The position numbers were made by a program, and so were the translations under genes. A stretch of DNA of 34,776 nucleotides from a virus, in IMG/VR virus record IMGVR_UViG_3300005753_000022, positions 1 to 34,776 of that record. One strand, written 5' to 3'. The notes under the pieces are model-generated. The model was not told where the DNA came from. It saw only the letters and a list, made by a program, of their open reading frames with translations, and searched no databases. The stretch's first letter is position 1. Each line of letters opens with the position of its first letter. This document shows, one piece after another, positions 17,555-24,448 of this stretch.

Positions 17555-18069
17555 TATTTTGATTCCTGCTGTGTGACTTGATAAACCGCTTCGGATACGG
17601 AAATTACCACGCCTTTATCGGCTTGTTCTTTTTTGAATTGCACCGCTTTTAGTGCGATGGCATCGGCATCGGTATTATCTAATGCGGCATCTTTACTGCT
17701 GCTCGACCCGTTGGCATTGCTTTGCATGGCAACTTGCACAGGGAGTTCTGCCACAAAGTCTGCAAACCATGTTTTATTGGGTTTGTTAACTTTACTTTTA
17801 TCGGCTCGACTGAATTCAAAGGTTGTCTTATCGTCCAGTGTTGATGTGAACTCTAAGGCTCCTTCTGCTTGGGCGGGGGTTAAGCGTCCTGCGGTAATGG
17901 CATCGGCAAGGGTTTTTTTCCATTCAGCCGTTTCACGTTTTTTGACTTCGGCGGCAAAATCTACTTTATTTTTTGTTTCAAGTGCATTGAGTTTGCCTTG
18001 ATAGGTTTCTTCTGCGAGCTGGCGGCCTGCTTCTTTGGCATCGTCTAATTCTTCCCGAGTCGCTGGCAT
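17554..18069 (-). CDS. internal-start scaffold protein (Mu gpZ equivalent)
   Basis: Within the protease frame, ATG at 18069 (MPATREELDDAKEA) is preceded by a perfect AGGAGG at 18082-18077 with a 7-nt spacer, a far better ribosome site than the one at the gene's own start. The 171-aa product would be the helical, charged C-terminal portion alone. In Mu, the scaffold gpZ is produced the same way from inside gene I. The internal start is seen directly; its use is inferred. Confidence 0.7.
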   Translation of the reverse strand: MPATREELDDAKEAGRQLAEETYQGKLNALETKNKVDFAAEVKKRETAEWKKTLADAITAGRLTPAQAEGALEFTSTLDDKTTFEFSRADKSKVNKPNKTWFADFVAELPVQVAMQSNANGSSSSKDAALDNTDADAIALKAVQFKKEQADKGVVISVSEAVYQVTQQESK

Positions 18070-18726
18070 CGCAGACCCTCCTGTTTGTTTATTGAAATTT
18101 AGGACGGGGTCGCCCTGTGATTTATTGTCTTCTGCGGTGGCTTCTTCTATGCGTTTGGCGTTCCATTCCATATCTTCTATTTCGTATTCTGGAATGACTT
18201 TATCGGCGGTGGCAATATCGAATTTATCAATGACAAAATTACGCATCGCCCGCGCCAAGCGCTTTAAGGAATACGGGGTTTGTGTATCGATAAACTGAAA
18301 ATCAAAATACTCTTGTGCCGCACTGAATGAAACCGCTTCTAGCCCTTCGACCGCAGGCGGCTCTGCACCGAGCCACGCAATGTGGTCGAGCTTCCAGCCC
18401 ATGCTGTCTTTAATTAAGCGCACGGAGCGTTCAAACAGTGCGCCCGATTCGATTAATGCTTGGAACTGTTCGTTGATATTGATTGATTTAACGTAGAGTG
18501 AATCGCCGTCGCGCTTTAGCTCCACCCCTTGACCGTAGGCAAAGGGTGAATACAGTTGGTCATGTGTAATGATGTGCGGAATGGGGTTTTTACTGATGTC
18601 GCGGTTTGCTATTTGATCGAGATCATCACGCGTAAACGTCAGGTGCTCTGCATTTTTACCCGCATGTTTTCCCGTGCGAAAAATTTCGATCCATCCGTCT
18701 AAACCTGCCATACCTTCTGCCATCAC
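17554..18726 (-). CDS. Mu gpI-like prohead protease with C-terminal scaffold
   Basis: A 390-aa protein and the first gene of the leftward late operon. GTG (18726) and ATG (18723) are adjacent possible starts; neither has a strong Shine-Dalgarno. The N-terminal ~170 residues match the Mu-like protease family (PF10123): WIEIFRTGKH, FTRDDLDQIA, IPHIITHDQ (likely including the catalytic His), LFERSVRL and LGAEPPAVEGL. The C-terminal half is charged and helical, a scaffold. A separate scaffold can be made from an internal start at 18069. The upstream 60 bp contain the shared late activator motif. Confidence 0.88.
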   Translation of the reverse strand: MMAEGMAGLDGWIEIFRTGKHAGKNAEHLTFTRDDLDQIANRDISKNPIPHIITHDQLYSPFAYGQGVELKRDGDSLYVKSININEQFQALIESGALFERSVRLIKDSMGWKLDHIAWLGAEPPAVEGLEAVSFSAAQEYFDFQFIDTQTPYSLKRLARAMRNFVIDKFDIATADKVIPEYEIEDMEWNAKRIEEATAEDNKSQGDPVLNFNKQTGGSAMPATREELDDAKEAGRQLAEETYQGKLNALETKNKVDFAAEVKKRETAEWKKTLADAITAGRLTPAQAEGALEFTSTLDDKTTFEFSRADKSKVNKPNKTWFADFVAELPVQVAMQSNANGSSSSKDAALDNTDADAIALKAVQFKKEQADKGVVISVSEAVYQVTQQESK

Positions 18727-18741
18727 AACTCATGAAAAACG

Positions 18742-18747
18742 AGTGTA
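18742..18747 (-). promoter_or_regulatory. candidate -10 box of leftward late promoter
   Basis: TACACT on the minus strand lies 25 bp downstream of the dyad core of the late activator motif and about 16 bp before the protease start. No -35 box is seen at the proper distance, as expected for an activator-dependent Mu-type promoter. The equivalent box at the rightward late operon (27419-27424) sits 27 bp from its motif. Confidence 0.4.
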
Positions 18748-18765
18748 TCGCTGGGACTTCCGCGA

Positions 18766-18787
18766 AATAAGACGAAATTTTTCGCAG
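18766..18787 (-). promoter_or_regulatory. late activator site upstream of leftward late operon
   Basis: On the minus strand this reads CTGCGAAAAATTTCGTCTTA, an inverted repeat CGAA-n4-TTCG in a conserved frame. It matches 16 of the first 18 bases of the repeat at 27377-27394 before the other late operon (only the central AA/TT differs). A weaker copy may lie upstream at 18800-18815 (12 of 16 bases). The Mor-family protein encoded at 26468 is the likely ligand. Confidence 0.6.
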
Positions 18788-18988
18788 ATACATTTTTTTG
18801 TGAAATAAATCGATGGGGATGCTTTGCTTGCTAATATGACCCGATTCAAAACCGATTCAAGATTCCCGCCATCAATTCAAGTTTTTTTAATTATGGCATT
18901 GCTTGTATTGTGATTGATCGTCGTTTAGGAGGGCTTATTTTTTATACTGGGGAAGGCAGAGCAGAGGCTTCTGCTTGCCCTGTACTTT
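18788..18988. other. non-coding control region between late promoter and zinc-ribbon ORF
   Basis: No convincing gene lies here. GGCAGAGCAGA at 18955-18965 can pair with TCTGCTTGCC at 18970-18979 (one bulge, loop GGCT). On the plus strand a T-run follows seven bases later, which would suit a weak rightward terminator; on the minus strand there is no U-tract. Repeated GATTCAA (near 18842, 18853, 18860) is noted without a known role. Confidence 0.4.
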
Positions 18989-19162
18989 TTATTCCACGTC
19001 TTTAGATGCTGTCACAGAAAAACGATAGCCACAAAAGTAACATTGATTAGGATTAGCGGAGTGAAGGGGTGTTTTTATTTCACAGCGTGGACACTTTTCA
19101 GGATGATTTTTATGGCCTGAAACAATGAATTCAAATGAATTCATTGTTTCAGATATTTTCAT
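18989..19162 (-). CDS. small zinc-ribbon protein, 57 aa
   Basis: An open frame of 57 codons starting at an ATG that overlaps the 3' end of the repressor gene by 14 bp, or alternatively at an ATG six codons later. It contains two knuckles, KCPRCE and QCYFCGYRF, spaced 17 residues apart, the geometry of a zinc ribbon, so selection on this frame is plausible despite its length. It would be co-transcribed with the repressor. Mu encodes a small zinc-binding translational regulator, Com, but not in this position and I see no convincing similarity. There is no good ribosome site, so expression would rely on coupling to the repressor. Function unknown. Confidence 0.55.
   Translation of the reverse strand: MKISETMNSFEFIVSGHKNHPEKCPRCEIKTPLHSANPNQCYFCGYRFSVTASKDVE
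19118..19151. repeat. 16-bp perfect inverted repeat over the repressor stop codon
   Basis: TGAAACAATGAATTCA at 19118-19133 and its exact reverse complement at 19136-19151 are separated by only AA. The centre contains ATTCAAATGAAT (19129-19140), the same element found in the operator region on the other side of the repressor. It includes the repressor stop codon. No U-tract follows, so an operator role is more likely than termination. Confidence 0.65.
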
Positions 19163-19168
19163 TTGAAT
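19129..19168. promoter_or_regulatory. downstream operator pair OD1 (19129-19140) and OD2 (19157-19168)
   Basis: ATTCAAATGAAT at 19129-19140 and, on the opposite strand, ATTCAAATGAAA at 19157-19168 are 28 bp apart centre to centre. They match the elements at 19604-19676. Placed at the 3' end of the repressor gene and toward the leftward late operon, they could let the repressor loop DNA across its own gene or block leftward read-through. Confidence 0.5.
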
Positions 19169-19586
19169 ACGGCTTAAGCATTGTTTTAATCGCTGCTTGT
19201 ATTTCCACAGGTGATTCTTTGAATTGATTATAAAGCTTTATTGATTCACTATTTTGCGCTTCACGATAATAACGCGGAATTTCTTCCTTGACCTTTAAAA
19301 CCACTTTACCGATTTCATTCAACTTACAAATACAGGCATCTAGTGCATCACTAGGGTTTTCTTTTTCGCAATTTCCCGACTCAAGGTGTGTCTCAGTCAG
19401 AATGTAAACAATATCAACATTATTCTTATAAAGATTAACCAGATAAACAGTATTTGGGAACCGCTCACCTTTTTCGTAGTTAGCTTGAGCTAATCTTTGA
19501 ACTCCCCCCATTTTACCAAAATCATCCTGATTAAGTCCAAGCTTTAACCTTTCCTTTTTTATTCTTTCATGCACTGAACTACCCAC
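19149..19586 (-). CDS. phage repressor, XRE-family HTH
   Basis: A 145-aa protein. The GTG start at 19586 is supported by AGGAG six bases upstream. Residues about 5-60 form an XRE/Cro-CI helix-turn-helix (ERIKKERLKLGLNQDDFGKM, then QRLAQANYEKGERFPN). The C-terminal part is helical and too short for an S24 peptidase, so RecA-triggered self-cleavage is not expected. It is transcribed away from the early operon and flanked by ATTCAWATGAAT-like sites. It should hold the early promoter silent in the lysogen, the role of Mu c, though Mu c is of another DNA-binding family. Confidence 0.82.
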   Translation of the reverse strand: MGSSVHERIKKERLKLGLNQDDFGKMGGVQRLAQANYEKGERFPNTVYLVNLYKNNVDIVYILTETHLESGNCEKENPSDALDACICKLNEIGKVVLKVKEEIPRYYREAQNSESIKLYNQFKESPVEIQAAIKTMLKPYSNENI

Positions 19587-19603
19587 TTTTCACTCCTAAT
19601 AAC

Positions 19604-19676
19604 ATTTAAATGAATACAAAAAAAATAAATAAATTCATATGAATCACAAAAAACACTTGATTGAATTCAAATAAAT
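19604..19676. promoter_or_regulatory. early operator region: three ATTCAWATGAAT-like sites
   Basis: Sites: ATTTAAATGAAT (19604-19615), ATTCATATGAAT (19633-19644, a perfect 12-bp palindrome) and ATTCAAATAAAT (19665-19676). The spacings are 29 and 32 bp, about three helical turns, so all sites face nearly the same side. The third lies between the -35 and -10 of the early promoter. They share their sequence with two sites at the other end of the repressor gene. The repressor is the likely ligand. Confidence 0.65.
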
Positions 19677-19685
19677 ACATATTAT
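19657..19685 (+). promoter_or_regulatory. early promoter (Pe)
   Basis: TTGATT at 19657-19662, a 17-bp spacer, and TATTAT at 19680-19685 make a good sigma70 promoter. The expected start, about 19692, is the base before a 24-bp palindrome. An operator lies within the spacer, so repressor binding would exclude RNA polymerase. It drives the early operon from ner to mor. Confidence 0.65.
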
Positions 19686-19692
19686 CCACTTC

Positions 19693-19716
19693 ATCAGGTA
19701 TACATGTATACCTGAT
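19693..19716. promoter_or_regulatory. 24-bp perfect palindrome, candidate Ner operator
   Basis: The sequence begins ATCAGGTATACA and continues as its exact reverse complement, giving a 24-bp perfect palindrome. It lies at about +1 to +24 of the early transcript and about 32 bp before the ner-like gene. Its sequence differs from the repressor operators, so a second regulator, most simply the Ner-like protein, is the probable ligand. Confidence 0.6.
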
Positions 19717-19748
19717 AGAGCAAAATTATACACATTAACGAGTTGACT

Positions 19749-19994
19749 ATGAAAAAGGTTACAGCAGTTCTTCTAATGAGAGACATAAGCATACATGACC
19801 GTATTCATGCTCTGTCATTAAGTGGATACAGCCAGCAAGATGTAGCGAGAAAATGCGGCGTCACGAGAGGCGCAGTAAATCGAGTCATTCGCAACACTGG
19901 GAAAAGCGCATTTATTGCCAGAGAAATATCCAGCGTTACGGGGCTTTCAATACAAACACTTTGGCCTGACGGTCGATATAAAAAAGGAATATAA
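19749..19994 (+). CDS. ner: Ner-like early regulator
   Basis: An 81-aa DNA-binding protein, first gene of the early operon. ATG at 19749 is preferred over TTG at 19743; neither has a strong ribosome site. A helix-turn-helix (about residues 20-45, GYSQQDVARKCGVTRGAVNRVIR) is followed by a helix and the terminal LWPDGRY, the same ending style as Mu Ner (IWPSRY). Ner represses the early and repressor promoters after induction, steering the phage to lytic growth. The palindrome at 19693-19716 is a likely target. Confidence 0.78.
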   Translation: MKKVTAVLLMRDISIHDRIHALSLSGYSQQDVARKCGVTRGAVNRVIRNTGKSAFIAREISSVTGLSIQTLWPDGRYKKGI

Positions 19995-20001
19995 AAATAC
20001 T

Positions 20002-20316
20002 ATGTCAACAAACAAAAAGCAGCGCAATGCTTACAAAAAGATTGCCGCGCAAATTCAGACAATACGCGAAAAATTACCTCGCAGTAATTTTGATCCACAA
20101 GATCAGCAGCGCATTGACTCTGCGCTAATCTGGCAACAGGCACGCTTACATTTAATGCTTAATCGCACCGAAAAATTACAGCGCAATGTTAAGCGTCAAT
20201 CGATAAAAGGGGCAACAAGCACGCCCTTAATCGACTGGACTATACGAAAATTATATGGGGTAAAAAACTGGAAGGCAGCAAAAAGCCGCACTGCAATGGT
20301 GCGTTATTATGACTAG
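20002..20316 (+). CDS. early protein of unknown function
   Basis: A 104-aa, strongly basic protein rich in Lys, Arg, Gln and helix-formers, lacking membrane segments or Cys. The start at 20002 avoids overlap with ner; the same frame is open upstream but would overlap it. Its stop overlaps the next gene by 8 bp, so the two are coupled. The basic composition suggests nucleic-acid contact but no fold is recognised. It lies in the semi-essential early region of Mu-like phages, where genes are very diverse. Confidence 0.6.
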   Translation: MSTNKKQRNAYKKIAAQIQTIREKLPRSNFDPQDQQRIDSALIWQQARLHLMLNRTEKLQRNVKRQSIKGATSTPLIDWTIRKLYGVKNWKAAKSRTAMVRYYD

Positions 20317-21469
20317 TGAACTTGATGATTTTAGCTTATCTGCCGTCAAAAATGCTGAAGCAGAAAAACTAGCCAAGGATTTAGCCAACATTACTGCAAG
20401 CTCCCACAGCGGGCGCAAAGGCATCCAACTTAAAGATGCTGATCTTTTACCTGTAGCAGGTATTGCAACTTCAACGATCCCGCCAGAAAAAGAACTGGAA
20501 AGCACGCAATATCCAAACCCCCGACATGGCGGGGATTTGGATTTAGCAGAAGAATTAGGAGTTGACCTATCACAATCTCCTCAAGATCTAGTTCACAGTG
20601 CAGCGCTAAATATGAATCGCGCAGCAACTTTGATTGTTAAAGCGGGCTTAGAACTAAGGTCTGCAAAAGATCGCTGTGAAAGAGGTCAATTTGAAGCATT
20701 CTGCAAAAGCACAGGGGTAAGCAGCCAGAGAGCCTCAGAAGCAATGCGCTATGCAAAATACGCTAGCCAAATTCCTGCCGATCAACGTCATCGCTATTTA
20801 ATGCTTCCTAAAAAATCAGCCTTGCTATTAGGTAATGCTGATCCTGAAGTGATTGAATTTTTACTGGAAGATGATCAGCTTGCTATGACCAAGCGTATTC
20901 GCACTAAAACACAATTATCAGAATTGGCGCGTGAACTGGTTGACACAGAGGATGCACTGGATCGGCACGCCAAGGAAAATGAGGCGCTGCACTCTGAAAT
21001 AAAATCGTTAAGGGATCAGCAAGAAGCAGCGGTTTCAGGTTCAGAATACCCCGCCTCTGTGGTCATGCTACGCAAAGAAAGCTCGGTTCTCGCTGATGAA
21101 GCGATTGCCGCGCTTAGTAGCATTCGCACCAATGCCGAACGTTACGCAGCGGATCGAATCGGTTTTAGTGATGAAGCACGCAAGCGGAATCATATCGCGG
21201 CCGTGCATCCTATGCTTGCCAATATCGCCGTCGTCATGAAGGAAGCACAAAATTTATTTATGGAATTAACGCAATATCATGATGTGCGCGCCGAAGACAT
21301 TGCCACGTTTAGCAATATCCCTTTTAGTGAACATGAGTTAACGCTGATTGAGTCGGCACGTCAAAATATGTTAGCGCGTAAAAAAGGCATCACAGCCACA
21401 CGGCAATCCTTGTATGCCGAAAAAGGCCAGCTTAAGCGCAAAAAAGGGCGGCAAGAAACGCCTGCTTAA
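20309..21469 (+). CDS. DUF3102-like early protein
   Basis: A 386-aa protein. Residues about 95-150 carry the DUF3102 pattern: helix AATLIVKAGLELRSAKD, then RGQFEAFCKSTGVSSQRASEAMRYAKYA, a helix-turn-helix-like motif seen in Mu-like and mobile-element proteins. A coiled coil follows at about 210-240 (Glu/Leu/Lys-rich), then a helical C-terminal half and a Lys/Arg-rich tail. The first 80 residues look disordered. It is translationally coupled to the gene before it and precedes the transposase by 52 bp. DUF3102 proteins have no settled function. Confidence 0.7.
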   Translation: MTSELDDFSLSAVKNAEAEKLAKDLANITASSHSGRKGIQLKDADLLPVAGIATSTIPPEKELESTQYPNPRHGGDLDLAEELGVDLSQSPQDLVHSAALNMNRAATLIVKAGLELRSAKDRCERGQFEAFCKSTGVSSQRASEAMRYAKYASQIPADQRHRYLMLPKKSALLLGNADPEVIEFLLEDDQLAMTKRIRTKTQLSELARELVDTEDALDRHAKENEALHSEIKSLRDQQEAAVSGSEYPASVVMLRKESSVLADEAIAALSSIRTNAERYAADRIGFSDEARKRNHIAAVHPMLANIAVVMKEAQNLFMELTQYHDVRAEDIATFSNIPFSEHELTLIESARQNMLARKKGITATRQSLYAEKGQLKRKKGRQETPA

Positions 21470-21521
21470 GCTTGTTTTTTACGGTGTTTCTTATTTTAAT
21501 TTTTTAAGTGAGGTTTTTATT

Positions 21522-23228
21522 ATGGGACAAGTTGTGTCTTTAAACAATAGCACGCCCTTGGCAAGCCTACCCGAGCAGGGTCAGGCGGCGGTGATTGATC
21601 CTAACAAGATAATCATAGCCCGACAACGGGTGCGTTTAGTGGCGGCTGTTAATGAAGCGATTAACGGCATGGGTTGGAGCCTTAGCCGTGCGGCTGAACA
21701 TATCGCAGTCCTGGTTGGTTCTCCCTCGAATCAACTGCACGATACTGCTATACGGCTGGGGAAATCAGGCAAAACCGTGGGAAAAGCGCAGATAGCTCGG
21801 TGGTTTAAGGTGTATGAAAAGCAGGGGCTAAAGGGTTTAATTGATCAGCGCAGCGGGAGAAAGAGAAAAATAGAAGACTGGGAGTTGCGGGCAAAGTCTT
21901 TGTATTCCAAACCACAGAAGCCCTCTTTTCAGATTGTGACAGATCAACTGGAAGATGAAGGGTTTGAAAAAGTGACGAGCGGTAAAGTGCGACGCTATCT
22001 TAAGTCGCTACCCACGGATCAAACCAGTCATTCTAATGGTCGAAGGGGCGCGCATTTTAATCAGTTAAATCACCGCAAGTATGTGCATCGTGATACGGAA
22101 TCTTTGCCTGTGGGCTTTATCTATCAGGGTGATGGTCACACTTGCGACGTATATGTGGCCCACCCGAATACGGGTGATATTTTCCGACCCGAATTGACAG
22201 TGTGGATTGATGTAAGAAGCCGCTACATTACAGGCTGGTGGCTGGGGGAGGTGGAGAATTCTACCGACACCTTATTTTCTCTCTCTCATGCGATGACGTT
22301 ACATAATCATGTTCCCGCGATGTTGCATGTGGATCATGGGGCGGGGTATCGCTCGCATCTGATGAATGATGAAAGCGTGGGTTTTTACCATCGCTTTGAT
22401 ATGGAAACTATTTTCGCCATCCCGGGCAATGCGAAAGGCAAGGGGCAAGTGGAACGCTGGTTTGGCACGATGGAACGTTCTTACGGCAAACGTTGGGACA
22501 GTTATTGTGGTGCAGATATGGCGGGTGATGCGCTGCGAAAGATTACCAAGGGTGTGAAACGGGGTACATACACTTTGCCCTCCTTAGATGAATATCGGGA
22601 AGGCTTGCGGACATGGATTGAACGCTATCACAACACCAAGCATCGTGGCCTAAAGGGGCAAACGCCTGCGGCAGTTTGGGCGCAACTTGAGCCTGTGGTG
22701 TTGGATATGAGTATGGATGCGGTGGTACTGCCTGTGGCAGAACGCAAGGTGCGCCGTTTAGAAGTGCATTTGCATAATCGGGTGTATCGGCATGATGAAT
22801 TGCTACACCACGAAGGACAAACCGTGCATGTTCAATACAGTGTGCATACGGATCAGGCGGTGCGGGTATTGAGTACGGATGGTTACTGGATTTGCAATGC
22901 GAACATTGTGGTGAAGAAAGCGTATTTACCTGATAGCCGCTTACAAGAAGCAAAGCTAAAACGTTTGAAAGGACAGCAGAAACGCTTGCAAATTAAGGCG
23001 GATGAAAATGTACGACGGGCGCTGATACAAGGTGATGTTAATTCAACCGAACAGTTAATTGAGAGCGATTTAGTGGTGTTGGATACCCCAACACTGAGTG
23101 AAACCTTACTGGAGGACTTATCTGATGATGACAGTGTAATCAGTGAATCGCCCATGATTGATGTCTGTGACACGGCATGGGCGATTACTGATAACGAAGA
23201 AGACGCAAATGAATTCGACTTCGTTTAA
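21522..23228 (+). CDS. MuA-like DDE transposase
   Basis: A 568-aa protein. The start at 21522 (MGQVVSLN) is chosen over the far upstream ATG at 21414, which would lie inside the preceding gene. Helix-turn-helix end-binding region at about 20-165, RNase H-like catalytic core with D204 (QGDGHTCDV), D271 (LHVDHGAG) and E311 (KGQVERWFG), then a beta-barrel at about 390-470 and a basic C-terminal segment (KLKRLKGQQKRLQIK) of the sort that contacts MuB and DNA. MuA is 663 aa with D269/D336/E392, so about 65 residues are missing from the N-terminus, corresponding to its enhancer-binding domain. It catalyses strand transfer in integration and replicative transposition. Confidence 0.95.
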   Translation: MGQVVSLNNSTPLASLPEQGQAAVIDPNKIIIARQRVRLVAAVNEAINGMGWSLSRAAEHIAVLVGSPSNQLHDTAIRLGKSGKTVGKAQIARWFKVYEKQGLKGLIDQRSGRKRKIEDWELRAKSLYSKPQKPSFQIVTDQLEDEGFEKVTSGKVRRYLKSLPTDQTSHSNGRRGAHFNQLNHRKYVHRDTESLPVGFIYQGDGHTCDVYVAHPNTGDIFRPELTVWIDVRSRYITGWWLGEVENSTDTLFSLSHAMTLHNHVPAMLHVDHGAGYRSHLMNDESVGFYHRFDMETIFAIPGNAKGKGQVERWFGTMERSYGKRWDSYCGADMAGDALRKITKGVKRGTYTLPSLDEYREGLRTWIERYHNTKHRGLKGQTPAAVWAQLEPVVLDMSMDAVVLPVAERKVRRLEVHLHNRVYRHDELLHHEGQTVHVQYSVHTDQAVRVLSTDGYWICNANIVVKKAYLPDSRLQEAKLKRLKGQQKRLQIKADENVRRALIQGDVNSTEQLIESDLVVLDTPTLSETLLEDLSDDDSVISESPMIDVCDTAWAITDNEEDANEFDFV

Positions 23229-23296
23229 ATACAAAACAAGCAGCAGCAACCGCCGCTTATTTTCTACCCCTATTGATTCTAAAAGCGAGAAAAACT

Positions 23297-24436
23297 ATGC
23301 CTAGGAAAACTGAGCAAACGAGCAAGAATGCAACACCAACAAGCAAGAATACAACGCTAATAAGCAAGAACACAATAACGGTATCTGATGATACTAACGC
23401 AAAAAACATGAGGAAACAAATGAGCAAGAATACAGCAACGAAAACACCCGCATCGGTACGCACTGAAGCTGCCACTTATACGGCTACTTATACTGTCCCT
23501 GCCGTCCTTAATGACACGTATACGGACAGTGATCGTTTGATGCTGCACGAAATATACCATTGGTTAAATTCTGAGGGTGAAACGCATAATAAAAAGTGGC
23601 TGGCGGATCGGTCGGGAATGCCCACGGGAACGCTTTCTAGCGTCTTGAGCGGTAAATATGCGGCTAATCCGAGTGCTAAGTTGAAGCAAATTCAACAATC
23701 TACCAAGCGGGAAGAAGAGCGGGAAATACGGGGTATTAACGAGAAAGTTATTGTTGACACATCGGTGTATCGCTTGGCGAATAATATCTTTTTGTCGGCT
23801 CAGTTAGAGGGTGAGCTAACGATGGTGTGTGGTATGGCGGGTATCGGTAAAACGGTGGCGGCGAAAGAATTTGCTACAGCGCATGATAATGCGATTTATT
23901 TACGGGCTTTACCGAATATGGGCATCTCTACGCTACTGCGTAAGCTTATTAATATATCGGGTGCGGTGGCTTATGGTCGCACTAATGACGCGTTGTTGGA
24001 TGCGGTTATCGACGCTTTCAAAAAACGAGATTCGGTGCTGTTGATCGATGAAGCCGAGAACATGCAAGATTCTTGCTTTGAAGCCTTACGGGTTTTACGC
24101 GATGAAGCTGGAACAGGACTGTGCTTGATCGGTGAGTCGGCTTTGCATTATCGCATCAAACGTAACCAGCGTTTTAATAAATTAGAGTCTCGCTTGGGAC
24201 CTAACACAGGGGTGATTAAATCTATCACGCGGGCTGATTCTGACAAAATTGTTAAAGCTCACTTTGGCGAAACCACAACAGCGATTTTGAATGCGTTCTG
24301 GAAAGTGTGTGGTGGTAGTGCGCGACGTTTGGAAGAGAAAGTTATTCGTAAGATTAAGAGCCGTAATGCGTTGCAAGATCGGGCATTAAGTGCGGCGCTT
24401 ATTCAGTCTATTTCTCGTCAACTATTACAAGACTAA
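23297..24436 (+). CDS. MuB-like AAA+ target-selection ATPase
   Basis: A 379-aa protein. The start may be ATG 23297, TTG 23273 or one of the later ATGs up to 23420. Residues 1-50 are low-complexity with SKN repeats. Residues about 80-130 form a helix-turn-helix (KKWLADRSGMPTGTLSSVLSGKYA), as in MuB. The AAA+ core has Walker A GMAGIGKT at 179-186 and Walker B LLIDEAEN with D251/E252. The C-terminal helical domain follows. MuB coats target DNA in an ATP-dependent way, activates the transposase and gives target immunity. It sits directly after the transposase, as in Mu. Confidence 0.93.
   Translation: MPRKTEQTSKNATPTSKNTTLISKNTITVSDDTNAKNMRKQMSKNTATKTPASVRTEAATYTATYTVPAVLNDTYTDSDRLMLHEIYHWLNSEGETHNKKWLADRSGMPTGTLSSVLSGKYAANPSAKLKQIQQSTKREEEREIRGINEKVIVDTSVYRLANNIFLSAQLEGELTMVCGMAGIGKTVAAKEFATAHDNAIYLRALPNMGISTLLRKLINISGAVAYGRTNDALLDAVIDAFKKRDSVLLIDEAENMQDSCFEALRVLRDEAGTGLCLIGESALHYRIKRNQRFNKLESRLGPNTGVIKSITRADSDKIVKAHFGETTTAILNAFWKVCGGSARRLEEKVIRKIKSRNALQDRALSAALIQSISRQLLQD
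23318..23440 (+). repeat. degenerate 21-bp repeats encoding SKN units in the ATPase N-terminus
   Basis: Three adjacent 21-bp units (23318-23338, 23339-23359, 23360-23380) encode TSKNATP, TSKNTTL and ISKNTIT. A fourth (23420-23440, MSKNTAT) lies 39 bp further. The common DNA core is AGCAAGAAYRCA. The units keep the frame because 21 is a multiple of three. Confidence 0.7.
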
Positions 24437-24448
24437 GGAGCGCGTATT

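Noticed and set aside
18727-19148. Junction of two different prophages instead of a native arrangement
   Set aside because: No duplicated or missing core genes, no phage-end sequence here, and both late operons carry the same activator motif; still listed as a check.
19149-19586. Self-cleaving CI-type repressor
   Set aside because: At 145 residues it lacks room for an S24 peptidase and no Ser/Lys catalytic pair is visible.
22543-22953. 136-codon minus-strand frame within the transposase gene
   Set aside because: Overlaps the conserved transposase C-terminal half; His/Pro/Cys-rich composition is typical of an antisense shadow.
23318-23440. CRISPR array
   Set aside because: The 21-bp units are adjacent, in frame and translated; there are no spacers of even length.
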